Source of the DNA: Cytophagales bacterium
GTDB taxonomy: Bacteria; Bacteroidota; Bacteroidia; Cytophagales; Thermoflexibacteraceae
Direction: 5' to 3'
Length of the DNA: 64,000 nucleotides
NCBI GenBank assembly: GCA_013299115.1
Contig: JAAFKA010000005.1
Coordinates: forward strand, 124,001 to 188,000
A program made the position numbers and the translations under genes. The notes beneath the pieces were generated by a model. The model was not told the DNA's origin, did not search any database, and saw only the letters and a program-made list of their open reading frames with translations. Each line of letters starts with the position of its first letter. Within the stretch, counting starts at the first letter, position 1. Positions 16,939 through 25,620 of this stretch are shown here, one piece after another.

Positions 16939-17583
16939 ATGCAAACCGCAGCTTTTAAAGATTGGACACTTACCACGTTAGATGATGCTTTTGGAATATC
17001 TCAAGTATTAGAACAAGAAAGCCAAAGTATGCAGGCTTGGTTGGCACTTTCTAAAACTATGGAAATAGATAGCTTTGAAGAAAAAAGCCTGTTAAGATTA
17101 CAAAAGCCCTTGCAATGGGGAGGCAAAGGTTGGAATGAAGTCGAGTTAGAAAATAAATTTATCAGCCCTGTTATCTTACTCACTGATTTTGACGATAGAA
17201 AAATTGGCTATTTTTTAGAAAGAAAATTAGAAGGGCAAGTAGGCAATTATTTTTTATCGGGAATAGTAGATGGTATGATTGCCAGAGGTTTTCGAGACCC
17301 ACACAAACCTTTTTTCTGTTTACACGAATACAAACGCAGCGTGGACAACGACGGACAACCCGATGCCCAAGCCTTAGCTGCTATGTTGGTGGTGCAGGCA
17401 GACGAAGGAGGTACAAAACCTATTTATGGCTTGTATATTGTAGGTTTGATTTGGAATTTTATGGTTTTGGAGGGCAATCAATATGCTATTTCGGCAAACT
17501 ATGATGCTTCCAATGATGGACTTTTTGAGTTGTTCAAAATGCTAAAAGCCTTAAAACAGATTATCAAAACAGAATTGTTGTAA
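16939..17583 (+). CDS. PD-(D/E)XK-like protein, tandem copy 4 of 5
   Basis: 214 aa, 20 bp after copy 3. This copy is the most different at its N-terminus: KDWTLTTLDDAFGISQVLEQ and a SQSMQAWLALSKTMEIDSFE variable segment. From ELENKFISPV on it is near-identical to the others, with VDGMIARG replacing ATG and VDNDGQPDAQALAA replacing the NEGSPD form. Catalytic-type residues are intact. Confidence 0.7.
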   Translation: MQTAAFKDWTLTTLDDAFGISQVLEQESQSMQAWLALSKTMEIDSFEEKSLLRLQKPLQWGGKGWNEVELENKFISPVILLTDFDDRKIGYFLERKLEGQVGNYFLSGIVDGMIARGFRDPHKPFFCLHEYKRSVDNDGQPDAQALAAMLVVQADEGGTKPIYGLYIVGLIWNFMVLEGNQYAISANYDASNDGLFELFKMLKALKQIIKTELL

Positions 17584-17601
17584 AATAAAACCAAAAAAAC
17601 T

Positions 17602-18246
17602 ATGCAAACCGCAACATTTAAAGGCTGGATATTGACTACTCTCGATGATACTTTTGGGATTAGTCAAAACTATGATAAAAACTTTGCTCCGCTTAAAAAA
17701 TGGCAAGACCTTGCTAAAACTCAACCTATTTCTGATTTTGAAGAACAAACCTTGCTAAACTTACAAGAACCACTCAGCAGAGGAGGCAAAGGTTGGAATG
17801 AAGTAGAGTTAGAGAACAAGTTTATTAGCCCCATTTTTATGACTGTACGATTTGATGACCTCGAAATTGGTTATTTTTTGGAGAGAAAATTAGAGGGCAA
17901 GGTTGGCGACCATGAATTATCGGGTATTGTCGATGGTATGATTGCAACAGGCGTAAGAGACCCTAAAAAGCCTTTTTTCTGCCTACACGAATACAAACGC
18001 AGCGTGGACAACGACGGACAACCCGACGCCCAAGCCTTAGCTGCTATGTTGGTGGTGCAGGCAGACGAAGGAGGTACAAAACCTATTTACGGCTTGTATA
18101 TTGTGGGCTTAATTTGGAATTTTATAGTTTTGGAAGGCAACCAATATGCTATTAGCAAAAGTTACAATGCAGAAGACGAAAATATTTTTGAGTTGTTTAA
18201 AATGCTAAAAGCCTTAAAACAGATTATTAAAACGGAGTTGTTGTAA
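17602..18246 (+). CDS. PD-(D/E)XK-like protein, tandem copy 5 of 5
   Basis: 214 aa, 18 bp after copy 4. It combines an N-terminus like copy 4 (LTTLDDTFGISQ) with the FAPLKKWQDLAKTQPI variable type of copies 2 and 3, and the SKSYNAEDENIFELF end of copy 1. LEGKVGDHELSGIVDGMI differs locally from the LEGQVGNYFLSG of the rest. Followed by a hairpin and then the TIR gene 64 bp downstream. Confidence 0.7.
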   Translation: MQTATFKGWILTTLDDTFGISQNYDKNFAPLKKWQDLAKTQPISDFEEQTLLNLQEPLSRGGKGWNEVELENKFISPIFMTVRFDDLEIGYFLERKLEGKVGDHELSGIVDGMIATGVRDPKKPFFCLHEYKRSVDNDGQPDAQALAAMLVVQADEGGTKPIYGLYIVGLIWNFIVLEGNQYAISKSYNAEDENIFELFKMLKALKQIIKTELL

Positions 18247-18262
18247 AATTATTTTAAAAATA

Positions 18263-18293
18263 TTTATCAGACACCTTAAAGGTGTTTGATAAA
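18263..18293. repeat. Hairpin of the GACACCTTAAAGGTGTT family
   Basis: TTTATCAGACACCTT pairs with AAGGTGTTTGATAAA (one G-T pair). It lies between the tandem array and the TIR gene, where it could attenuate read-through. Related to the hairpins at 8552-8623 and 26926-26958. Confidence 0.65.
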
Positions 18294-18310
18294 TGAGTTT
18301 GTACCAATAA

Positions 18311-21300
18311 ATGACTAATCTTATTATGAAAGACCTTTTTGTTTCCTACGGAAGACGTGAAAGCCTTGTTTTTGTAGGCAAACTGCACCAACAACTAAAA
18401 TTGGCAGGTTATGATGCGTGGTTCGACAAGGTAAACATTCCCGATGGCGATGACTATGCTCAACGGATTTCGCATGGCATAGAGTCGGCTCATAACTTTG
18501 CTTATATCATGGCGCCGCGTTGTATGACTTCGCCTTATTGTTTGGTGGAATTGGAATATGCACGCATTTTGGGCAAACGGATAATTCCTGTGGCTCAAAT
18601 TCCAATTTTTGATACACCCGCCAAAGAATTGTCGGAGGCAGACCAGCAAGTAATGGTTGATTTTTATAAAACGTATGCAATAACAGGGGTTGAAATCAAA
18701 ACAGAGGCAGATGTCTTAAAAAGGAGTCATAGTTTGTTGGGCAAAACAGATTGGATTTATGCAAGAGAGGAATATACACCAGAAAATATCAAACAACTTT
18801 TTGATTGGCAGAGCAACTACGAAAACTTTTGGTACAAACACGACGACAAAACTTATTTGCAAACTTACACTTTTCCTTCCTTTGGCAAAAGCATAGACGA
18901 CTTCAATGGTGTTTGCGAAAGTTTGGCAAGAGTTATAGAAAAACATAAAAGCTATACAGTTGAGCATACCGAAATTTTATTGGCTGCTTTGCAGTGGCGT
19001 AGCAAAAATCAAGTTACAGAAGCCTTGTTGGTGGGGGCAGAGAGAAAAGAGGCAGAAGATTGGCTATTAAAAGAGTTTGTTGCACCCGAACAACCTCCTT
19101 GCGTGCCTTCGGATTTGCACGCCGAATTTATTTGCGAAAGTCGCAAAAATGCAGAAAACTTACATACCGATGCCTTTGTGTGTTATGATGTAGCCAACAA
19201 AGAATTGCGGGAAAAAGTTTATAAATCTTTGTCCAAATTGGGTATTACAACTTGGATACACCACAAAGACATAGCCAAATCTGAAAACTATGAGGAGGCT
19301 ATTCAACGCGGAATAGAACAAGCAGATAACTTGTTGTTTTTCATTTCCAATGATTCTATAGAGTCTGAATATTGTTTAAAAGAGTTGAATTATGCTTTGC
19401 TACTCAATAAAAGAGTCATTCCTTTGTTGATAGAGGTGCTTACGCCTGAAAAATTAGCAGTTTTCAATCGTATTGCCAAATTGCCCCAAATTCAATACAT
19501 AGACTTTTCGAACAACCGCAACGAGGACAATTACCAACAAGACATCAAGGAACTATTGCGTGAGGTGCAACGAGATAGACGTTATTATGAACAGCACAAA
19601 GTTTTTTTGGTGCAAGCCTTAAAGTGGGAAAGACAAGGGAAAAATCCAAGTATTTTGTTGCGTGGTTACAACTTGCAAAATGCTATCACGTGGCTCAAAA
19701 CAGCAGGCAAACGAACAGCACAAAAGCCTACTTCAATTCAAGAGGAGTTTATCAATGAAAGTGCAGCCCACGCAGGCGATGAAAACATAGACGTTTTTAT
19801 TTCCTACTCACGCAATGACGGAGATTTTGCTCGCCGCCTCAACGAACAGTTGCAAGTCAATGGACGTAGCACGTGGTTTGACCAAGACAGCATTGCGATT
19901 GGGGCAGATTTTCAAAAAGAAATTTACAAGGGCATTGCCAATTCCAACAACTTCATTTTCTTAATCTCGCACAAGTCTGTAACCTCACCTTATTGTGCAG
20001 ACGAAGTGGTTTATGCAGAAGAACAAGGCAAAAGGATTATTACCATTCGGTTGGAGGCAGTAGAGGCAGGGCTGTTGCCAGCAGCTTTGTCGTCTATTCA
20101 GTGGATAGATAGCAGCAAAGACAAAGATTTTAACGGAGTTTTTTCTCAACTTATCCGTACTTTGGATTTGGACAGAACTCACATCGAGTCGCATAGCAAA
20201 TGGCAGGGCAAGGCGTTGGAGTGGAAAAAGAAAAGCAAAGATTCGGCTTTGTTGTTGCGTGGCAGTGAGTTTTCGGTGGCAGAACTTTGGTTGAAAGAAA
20301 GTTTGGAGCAAAACAAACAACCCAAACCTACAGCAGTTCAACAAGAATTTATAGAGGAAAGTCGCAAAGCAATAGAAGCTACGGCAGCACGTGAAGGTAA
20401 AATTGCAACTGTTTTGGCTAAACGACTAAAAGTCATGCGGTTGGCTTTGGGGGCATCGGCTTTCTTGTTGTTTGCAGCTTTGGTGGCTATGATTATGGCA
20501 TACATAGCAAAAAGAGCAAGTGATAATTCGGCAGCAGTGGCAGCTTTAGCCACCGAAAACGCCAAAGGCGAAGCACGCCGAGCAGATTCTTTAAACAGAA
20601 TTTCACTCACCACCGCCACCCGTTTAAGTGCTTTTCAGGGCGAAACTTTTAGCTTGATTCACCTCATGAAGTTGCAAAACGAAGGCTATAATGTGCGAGA
20701 TTCTATTCGCCAATTAGTCAAAGCCATAGACCCTATCAACAAAGTTTTGCTGCGGTTTAGAGATGGCATGAACAAATACGGTTTCAACGATACATTAGGC
20801 AACGTCATTATTCCTGCATTTTTTGATGAGGCGGAGGAGTTTGTGAACAAAAAAGCCAAAGTAAGGGTAGGTGAAGGACGTTATATTTTGTCGCCAGATG
20901 GCACACGCCAAATAGCTCAAGAAACCAACAAGATGTGGGAATGGCAAACAGTGCGAATGGGGGCAAAACCCAGCAAACGCAGTGGTTTGAGCAATTTGGT
21001 GAGTGGTATTTTTGGTGGTAACAAACGAAAAACTACTACCACACAACGGACTGTAACTGAAAATAAACCGCAAGAAACTGCACCCAAAGAAACAGCACAG
21101 CAAACTGAACAAAAAACCGAACAACCACAATCAAAATCTAAGTTTGGGAAGTTTTGGCGTGGCATTGTAGGCAAAAAAGAGGAAAGTACACCGCCTGCCA
21201 ATACAACAGCAAAAAATGACACAGAAGAAAAACCCAAAACAGAGCCTGCAAAAGAGGAAAAAACAGAGCAAAAATCGTCAAATGCTTTGTCGAAAATTGT

Positions 21301-22420
21301 CAAAGGTATGACTTCTTCCTCCGATTCTGAACCTGAAACGGATATAGTGGAGGAGATAGAGGAAACTATCACAGGAAGTGGAAAATTCAGAATCCCTCGC
21401 AATGCGGCTTCGGCTACCTTAAATCCTGATGATTTTTATGACAAGTATGTCATGCGAATACGCCACAAAGACCTTACCCAAAAAATGTGGGGCATAGAGG
21501 CGGGGTTGCAAGTCGGTTATATGACTTCTGAAGAGGCTGTTTGCAGCTATGACGGTGCAACTATGGAAACCAACACAGCCGAAGTATTGGTACTGAAAGC
21601 CCCTTTGGAAAATTTTATGTGGGCGGACTTCAATCGTATCAAAGAATACGAGGAAAAAGGTTGGGCAAAATTGCAAGGAGGTTGGGAAGAGTCGGGACAA
21701 CCTATTTTTATTACCAAAGTGCAAATCAAAAACGGAGAATATGCGTTGGGCAAAGGCATAAAAGGTTGTGCTTTGTATGCAGATGGCAAACAAGAGGTGA
21801 TAAATTGCGACAAATATCAAGTGTTGCTTTATAAAATGCCACCCAACGAATTGTTGGAAAGAGAACAAAACAAGGCTATTGTCAAAGTTTCCAAATACAA
21901 TATAGAATATTTGCAAAACGGAGTAGGCAAAATCACAGGTTTAGCTGCCGAGCCTTTTGCAGATTGGAAATGGGTGAAAACAGAAAAACCCGCCAATTTC
22001 AAGTTTAAAATTCCTCTCAATGCTTTCGAATTGGCAGAGCAGCAAACAGATACTTTGCAATATCTTATGCGGGTGCATAGAGAAGATGGCAGTATGTATT
22101 TGGGCTACCTAACTGAAAATCAGGGAAATTATGCCTATGAAAAAATATTGGTGGATGCACGCAGTGCAGAAATTTTGGTCATTGCAGACGAAGACAAATT
22201 TGAGTGGGTAGAGGCATCAAAAAAAGACGAATATTTGGTAGAAGGTTACAAAACTATGCAAGGAGGTTGGGACGCCGATGGCAAACCTTTTACCATAGTC
22301 AGAGCCAAATATGATGGAAAATATCACGTGGGGCAACTCAACGGCACAACTTGTACGATTGTGGTCAAACAAAGACTAATAACAATGACTACTTATGAAT
22401 TGTTGCTATACAAGCAATAA
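18311..22420 (+). CDS. Triple-TIR, membrane-anchored protein with WG-like and DM9-like repeats
   Basis: 1369 aa, to my knowledge an unnamed architecture. TIR 1 (about 6-215, with an insertion at 98-195), TIR 2 (285-415) and TIR 3 (492-620) each keep the S-x(4-5)-C-x-x-E signature of NADase TIRs (TSPYCLVE, ESEYCLKE, TSPYCADE; Glu 80, 358 and 565). Each TIR is followed by a similar linker (ALKWERQGKNPSILLRG type, ending in EEFI-ES) known from bacterial TIR-WD40 proteins. A membrane helix lies at about 711-733. Then come a short WG-like stretch (YGFNDTLGNVIIPAFFDEA), a Lys/Glu/Thr-rich low-complexity linker (about 930-1020), and two homologous units (about 1025-1180 and 1231-1369) whose GGWDADGKPF and YELLLYK phrasing fits DM9/DUF3421 lectin-like repeats. 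Likely a membrane sensor with an NAD-cleaving or scaffold TIR output. Sits directly after the PD-(D/E)XK-like array. Confidence 0.8.
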   Translation: MTNLIMKDLFVSYGRRESLVFVGKLHQQLKLAGYDAWFDKVNIPDGDDYAQRISHGIESAHNFAYIMAPRCMTSPYCLVELEYARILGKRIIPVAQIPIFDTPAKELSEADQQVMVDFYKTYAITGVEIKTEADVLKRSHSLLGKTDWIYAREEYTPENIKQLFDWQSNYENFWYKHDDKTYLQTYTFPSFGKSIDDFNGVCESLARVIEKHKSYTVEHTEILLAALQWRSKNQVTEALLVGAERKEAEDWLLKEFVAPEQPPCVPSDLHAEFICESRKNAENLHTDAFVCYDVANKELREKVYKSLSKLGITTWIHHKDIAKSENYEEAIQRGIEQADNLLFFISNDSIESEYCLKELNYALLLNKRVIPLLIEVLTPEKLAVFNRIAKLPQIQYIDFSNNRNEDNYQQDIKELLREVQRDRRYYEQHKVFLVQALKWERQGKNPSILLRGYNLQNAITWLKTAGKRTAQKPTSIQEEFINESAAHAGDENIDVFISYSRNDGDFARRLNEQLQVNGRSTWFDQDSIAIGADFQKEIYKGIANSNNFIFLISHKSVTSPYCADEVVYAEEQGKRIITIRLEAVEAGLLPAALSSIQWIDSSKDKDFNGVFSQLIRTLDLDRTHIESHSKWQGKALEWKKKSKDSALLLRGSEFSVAELWLKESLEQNKQPKPTAVQQEFIEESRKAIEATAAREGKIATVLAKRLKVMRLALGASAFLLFAALVAMIMAYIAKRASDNSAAVAALATENAKGEARRADSLNRISLTTATRLSAFQGETFSLIHLMKLQNEGYNVRDSIRQLVKAIDPINKVLLRFRDGMNKYGFNDTLGNVIIPAFFDEAEEFVNKKAKVRVGEGRYILSPDGTRQIAQETNKMWEWQTVRMGAKPSKRSGLSNLVSGIFGGNKRKTTTTQRTVTENKPQETAPKETAQQTEQKTEQPQSKSKFGKFWRGIVGKKEESTPPANTTAKNDTEEKPKTEPAKEEKTEQKSSNALSKIVKGMTSSSDSEPETDIVEEIEETITGSGKFRIPRNAASATLNPDDFYDKYVMRIRHKDLTQKMWGIEAGLQVGYMTSEEAVCSYDGATMETNTAEVLVLKAPLENFMWADFNRIKEYEEKGWAKLQGGWEESGQPIFITKVQIKNGEYALGKGIKGCALYADGKQEVINCDKYQVLLYKMPPNELLEREQNKAIVKVSKYNIEYLQNGVGKITGLAAEPFADWKWVKTEKPANFKFKIPLNAFELAEQQTDTLQYLMRVHREDGSMYLGYLTENQGNYAYEKILVDARSAEILVIADEDKFEWVEASKKDEYLVEGYKTMQGGWDADGKPFTIVRAKYDGKYHVGQLNGTTCTIVVKQRLITMTTYELLLYKQ

Positions 22421-22425
22421 TTTTG

Positions 22426-22433
22426 TATCTTTG
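22426..22433 (+). promoter_or_regulatory. -7 promoter box (TATCTTTG), relic copy
   Basis: TTTTGTATCTTTGTG repeats the promoter phrase found before the intact array. It stands in front of the broken sixth copy, six bases after the TIR stop. Confidence 0.4.
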
Positions 22434-22443
22434 TGAAAACAAG

Positions 22444-22643
22444 CCAGATTTTATGGTGGCACGTGGCAAACAAGATGTAAAAAAGTCCTTTTTTCTTTAT
22501 TCACGAGTACAAAAAAGAATTGGACAATGACAGTCCCGACCCCGCAGGGCAGTTATTGGCTGCTATGTTGGTGGCTTATGAGCATAATTTGACTACAGAC
22601 AAACTCAAAGAAAAGCCTGTTTATGGGGCGTATGTCATAGTGA
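22444..22643 (+). pseudogene. Broken sixth PD-(D/E)XK-like family member
   Basis: Fragments of a divergent relative of the array proteins: PDFMVARGKQDVK (equivalent to the VDGMIATG block), then, after a one-base shift in an A-run at 22479-22484, FFFIHEYKKELDNDSPDPAG and LLAAMLVA, matching HEYKRSVDN and QALAAMLVV. The C-terminal part ends abruptly at VYGAYVIVNDR, where the remains of an oxidase gene begin. The N-terminal third is missing. The combination of missing ends and frameshift shows it is not functional. Confidence 0.7.
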
Positions 22644-23371
22644 ATGATAGGAATTATTGGGGCTGGTATTTCAGGCGTATTAGCAGGTTACTTTTTGAAA
22701 AAAGAGAGAAAACCTTATTTCATTTTAGAAGCTACCAACCCACCTTTTGACAAATAATTTTTTTAGTTGGAAAACCAAAATAGCTATTTTCAAAGAATTG
22801 AGAAATAAAAGTCAAGTAATTGACAATGAAACAATTAGCCAATTTTTTGAACGTCATTTCAACAAAGAAATCGTTGACTATGCGGTTACGCCTTTTGTAA
22901 CAGGTATTTACGCAGGCAATCCTGCCGAATTGTTGGTTGCCAAAACTTTTCCCCAATTAGTCGAGTATGAAAAACAATATGGTTCTATCCTCAAAGGTTT
23001 TATCAAAAATAATAAGGTAAGCAGAAAAGAGTCTATCAATTTTAGAGATGGTTTGGGAACTTTGCCAAGAAAATTAGCAGAAAAATTGGGAATTTTTTAT
23101 AATCAAAAAGTAGAAAATATTACATACAAAAAAAAGTTTAGTATCCAGACTCAAACCCAAACTTTTGATTGCGAAAAACTGATAATTACCTCGCCAAGTT
23201 TTTGTGCAACAGAGTTTTGGCGGTTTGCACCCTGCGGTAGAAGGCAAATTTTCGGCAGGTGCTTTGTGGACAAGCAGCGTATTTAAGCACCGTTGTCCCG
23301 AAGACGAGGTATTGCTCACGAGTTTTGTGGGTGGACAATTGGCAACAGTTCATACACCAATAGACGAATGA
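22644..23371 (+). pseudogene. Protoporphyrinogen oxidase remnant with two internal deletions
   Basis: Pieces of a HemY/HemG-type FAD oxidase in order but in different frames. 22644-22754 gives MIGIIGAGISGVLAGYFLKK and LEATN, the FAD-binding Rossmann start. From about 22747 a second frame gives FFSWKTKIAIF, VTPFVTGIYAGNP and FRDGLGTLPRKLAEKLG, typical of the middle of the enzyme, about 60 residues being lost at the joint. From about 23215 a third frame gives GGLHPAVEGKFSAGALWTSS and EVLLTSFVGGQL, ending at TGA 23369-23371, again after a deletion. The C-terminal 80-100 residues are absent. A functional copy must lie elsewhere if heme is made. Confidence 0.75.
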
Positions 23372-23377
23372 GTTTGG

Positions 23378-23414
23378 AAAGTTGTCATCTTCTTATTCAA
23401 AAGATGACAACTTT
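23378..23414. terminator. Hairpin terminator between convergent genes
   Basis: AAAGTTGTCATCTT pairs with AAGATGACAACTTT, followed by a T-rich run on the plus strand. It separates the oxidase remnant from the minus-strand protease gene and could serve both. Confidence 0.65.
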
Positions 23415-23424
23415 GTTGCTTTTT

Positions 23425-25068
23425 TTATTTTTGCACTATTACTTTTTTGGTAGCAAAACCTTTTTGCGTTTGCACTTTGATAAGGTACATACCTGCTGCC
23501 AATTTAGACAAATCTATTTGTTGGCGGTGTTGGTGGTTGTTTTCAACTTGACTTGTGGCAACCACTTTGCCCAACAAATCTGTAACAGTTATTTTGAGTT
23601 CAGAACTGTAAGGCAGGTTAAGTTGCAACTGCACCATGCCGTTGGTAGGATTTGGGCTAATTTGCAAATTGCTTTGCAAAATTTCGTTTTCTATTCCCGT
23701 CACCTCAGCTATGGTAACTTCATTGGAAGTAGGACTAAAACCTGTTTCGCCTGCTCTGTTGCCAGCTTTTATGCGGTAAGTGTATTTTTTGCCTGCTACC
23801 AAATTATTGTTATCTGTAAAAGAAGTGCTGTTGGCAGCCGTTTTGGTTAAGGCTACAAAAGCCCCGCCCTCACTTCTTTCTATGCTAAATTCTTTTTCGT
23901 TGGTTGCATTGTCTTTCCATTTTAGTTCCACCTCTCCGTTGGAGTTTAAAGCTGCTACCAAATTGCTGGGGGCAGCATGAGGACGAATAGCCTCTGAAAA
24001 AGGTAAATCTTTGCGAGTTTTGGAGTTTTTCATTACAGCCAAAAACCTTTTCTTTTGGTCGTTGGTAAACAGATTCAAACATTCGTCATCTGTATAATCC
24101 ATATAGTTTTGACGCATTTCTTGTATGCCTGTTTCGCAACTTTGCACCACTTTATCACACTCCCTCGACCCTTGATTAGATTTGGCTTGACGCGGCGTGT
24201 CATCGCAGTTGTCGTCGGCTGCACATTCGTTTTCATCTCCCCAGATATGAAACAAGGCAAAATAATGACCCAATTCGTGAGTAGTAGTCCTCCCTCTGTC
24301 GGCACTGTTGTCCATATTGGAAAAATTGCCATCTTTTATAGAGCCAAACGCATTATAGACTGTAACCGAAAGAGGCACATCTGATGGCGTATCATCTCCT
24401 TTCGCACCCGAATCACCGGGAAAAGTTGCATAACCATACAAGGGCGTAGGGTCGCCGCCCGGTGACTCAGGAGGGAAAGCCGCCGAAGGCACTACAAATT
24501 GGTTGATAGCAAAATTAGGCGGAAACACACGCGAAGGGGCAATTTTTTTGTCTATGTCTTCTGAAAACAGTTTTTTTACATCGAGTCCTAAACCACTGAT
24601 GTTATGTCGAACTACGCCAGCCTCAGCCAAACGGTTGCCTTGGGGGTCTATCTCCGCCAGCCTAAATTCGATGCCAAAATTGGCTGCTCTACTCCTAAAA
24701 ACCTGCGGCGTATTGACCGAATCTGCATTGAGTCGGTTAAAATCCTCGTTGATAACCTTGTTTTGTGAAACCACTTGGCTGTACGGAAGATTGTAGCCTG
24801 TGCCTATGGCTTCTCCTGTGTGGATAATGTGATAGACAATAGGCACAATGTAACGGTCTGTGCCGTCTTCTGTTCGTGCTACTTCCAATTTGGAAATGTT
24901 TTTAGCTATCCATTGTTCGAAAACTTCGCGTTGGGGTAGGTGTCCTGCCTTGCGGCGAGCTTCGTTTACTTCGGTAGTTCCGCAACTGTGGTGGTGCTGG
25001 GCTTGGGTAGTTGTACCCAAAAAGGCACTACCCGTTAAGCTAGCAAAGAATAAAAAGTGTTTGAACAT
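23425..25068 (-). CDS. Pappalysin-like (M43) zinc metalloprotease, type IX secretion cargo
   Basis: 547 aa from ATG 25068; an upstream TTG adds four residues. Signal peptide (FLFFASLTGSAFLGTTTQAQ), a pro-region, then an M43B catalytic domain with HELGHYFALFHIWGD (HExxHxxGxxH-type zinc site; third His follows the usual spacing) and the Met-turn NYMDYTDDECLNLFT. Cys-rich loop between (CAADDNCDDTP). A fibronectin III domain (about 365-455) and a C-terminal Por-secretion tail (ISPNPTNGMVQLQL ... GMYLIKVQTQKG ... KKVIVQK) follow. The tail marks it for export by the type IX system and processing by PorU, whose gene lies at 57-60 kb. Secreted, extracellular protein degradation. Confidence 0.88.
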   Translation of the reverse strand: MFKHFLFFASLTGSAFLGTTTQAQHHHSCGTTEVNEARRKAGHLPQREVFEQWIAKNISKLEVARTEDGTDRYIVPIVYHIIHTGEAIGTGYNLPYSQVVSQNKVINEDFNRLNADSVNTPQVFRSRAANFGIEFRLAEIDPQGNRLAEAGVVRHNISGLGLDVKKLFSEDIDKKIAPSRVFPPNFAINQFVVPSAAFPPESPGGDPTPLYGYATFPGDSGAKGDDTPSDVPLSVTVYNAFGSIKDGNFSNMDNSADRGRTTTHELGHYFALFHIWGDENECAADDNCDDTPRQAKSNQGSRECDKVVQSCETGIQEMRQNYMDYTDDECLNLFTNDQKKRFLAVMKNSKTRKDLPFSEAIRPHAAPSNLVAALNSNGEVELKWKDNATNEKEFSIERSEGGAFVALTKTAANSTSFTDNNNLVAGKKYTYRIKAGNRAGETGFSPTSNEVTIAEVTGIENEILQSNLQISPNPTNGMVQLQLNLPYSSELKITVTDLLGKVVATSQVENNHQHRQQIDLSKLAAGMYLIKVQTQKGFATKKVIVQK

Positions 25069-25098
25069 AAAAGTAAACAATAAATTTTTTTGATTCTA

Positions 25099-25151
25099 AA
25101 GTAGATAAATCAAAGACCTACGTTTCTACAAAAATTATCGGACAACCAAAT
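25099..25151. repeat. Half copy of the GGTTGTCC element
   Basis: GATAAATCAAAGACC, CGTTTCTACAAAAATT and GGACAACCAAA occur in the same order as in the right half of the element at 28893-29020. The left half is missing. Confidence 0.6.
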
Positions 25152-25165
25152 TATTTTACGTAGAA

Positions 25166-25197
25166 AACCTCACAAAGTTCTCAAAACCTTGTAAGGT
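25166..25197. repeat. Degenerate ACAAGGTTTTGAAAACCTTGT palindrome
   Basis: AACCTCACAAAGTTCTCAAA followed by ACCTTGTAAGGT is an imperfect version of the palindrome found twice inside the type IIG-like gene at 37.5 and 37.7 kb. Confidence 0.5.
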
Positions 25198-25239
25198 GCT
25201 AATATCTTTCAGGAAGTAAGCTATACCAAGCCTACTAGC

Positions 25240-25620
25240 TTAGGAGTAGGGTAGCAAGTTGAATTTTAGCCCTGTGTCTTCGGCATATTCTTCGCCACTT
25301 TCGAGCATATCCAAGTCGTTTTCTTTGTAATACCAATTAATCACAATCGTACCACTGTGGTTATTTTGGTAGTCTTCCAATAAATCGAAAATTTCGAGAA
25401 AACGGCGAGAAGAACTTGTATTGTAATAATACATTCTAAAATTGAACGTAACTACTCTGTTTGGCGTTGCCAAATACCCACGCAACCACTCAAATACGGG
25501 TTGGTAGAACTCCTGCGTATATTCGTGATAAGATTCACCCGAAATAGACAATTCGCCACTATCGGCATTGAAGTTAATTTCAGGAATAAAATTCGCTGCT
25601 TTTATATAGAAATTTTCCAT
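25240..25620 (-). CDS. SiaC-family regulatory phosphoprotein (DUF1987), second copy
   Basis: 126 aa, paralogue of the 4.3-kb SiaC homologue. MYYYNTSSSRRFLEIF places a Thr exactly at residue 68, the residue number phosphorylated in Pseudomonas SiaC. Start and the stop of the upstream kinase share bases (TAATG), so translation is probably coupled. It should be the substrate of that kinase; its downstream target is not in the window. Confidence 0.82.
   Translation of the reverse strand: MENFYIKAANFIPEINFNADSGELSISGESYHEYTQEFYQPVFEWLRGYLATPNRVVTFNFRMYYYNTSSSRRFLEIFDLLEDYQNNHSGTIVINWYYKENDLDMLESGEEYAEDTGLKFNLLPYS

Noticed and set aside
14949-18246. CRISPR-like regular repetition
   Set aside because: The repeat unit is about 660 bp and codes for protein; no short repeat-spacer structure is present.
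19985-22020. Minus-strand frames opposite the TIR gene
   Set aside because: They have no signal, motif or start context and lie wholly inside a confidently coding gene.
23293-23850. 185-aa plus-strand frame opposite the protease C-terminus
   Set aside because: It reads through the terminator hairpin and mirrors the fibronectin/sorting-tail codons; no independent support.
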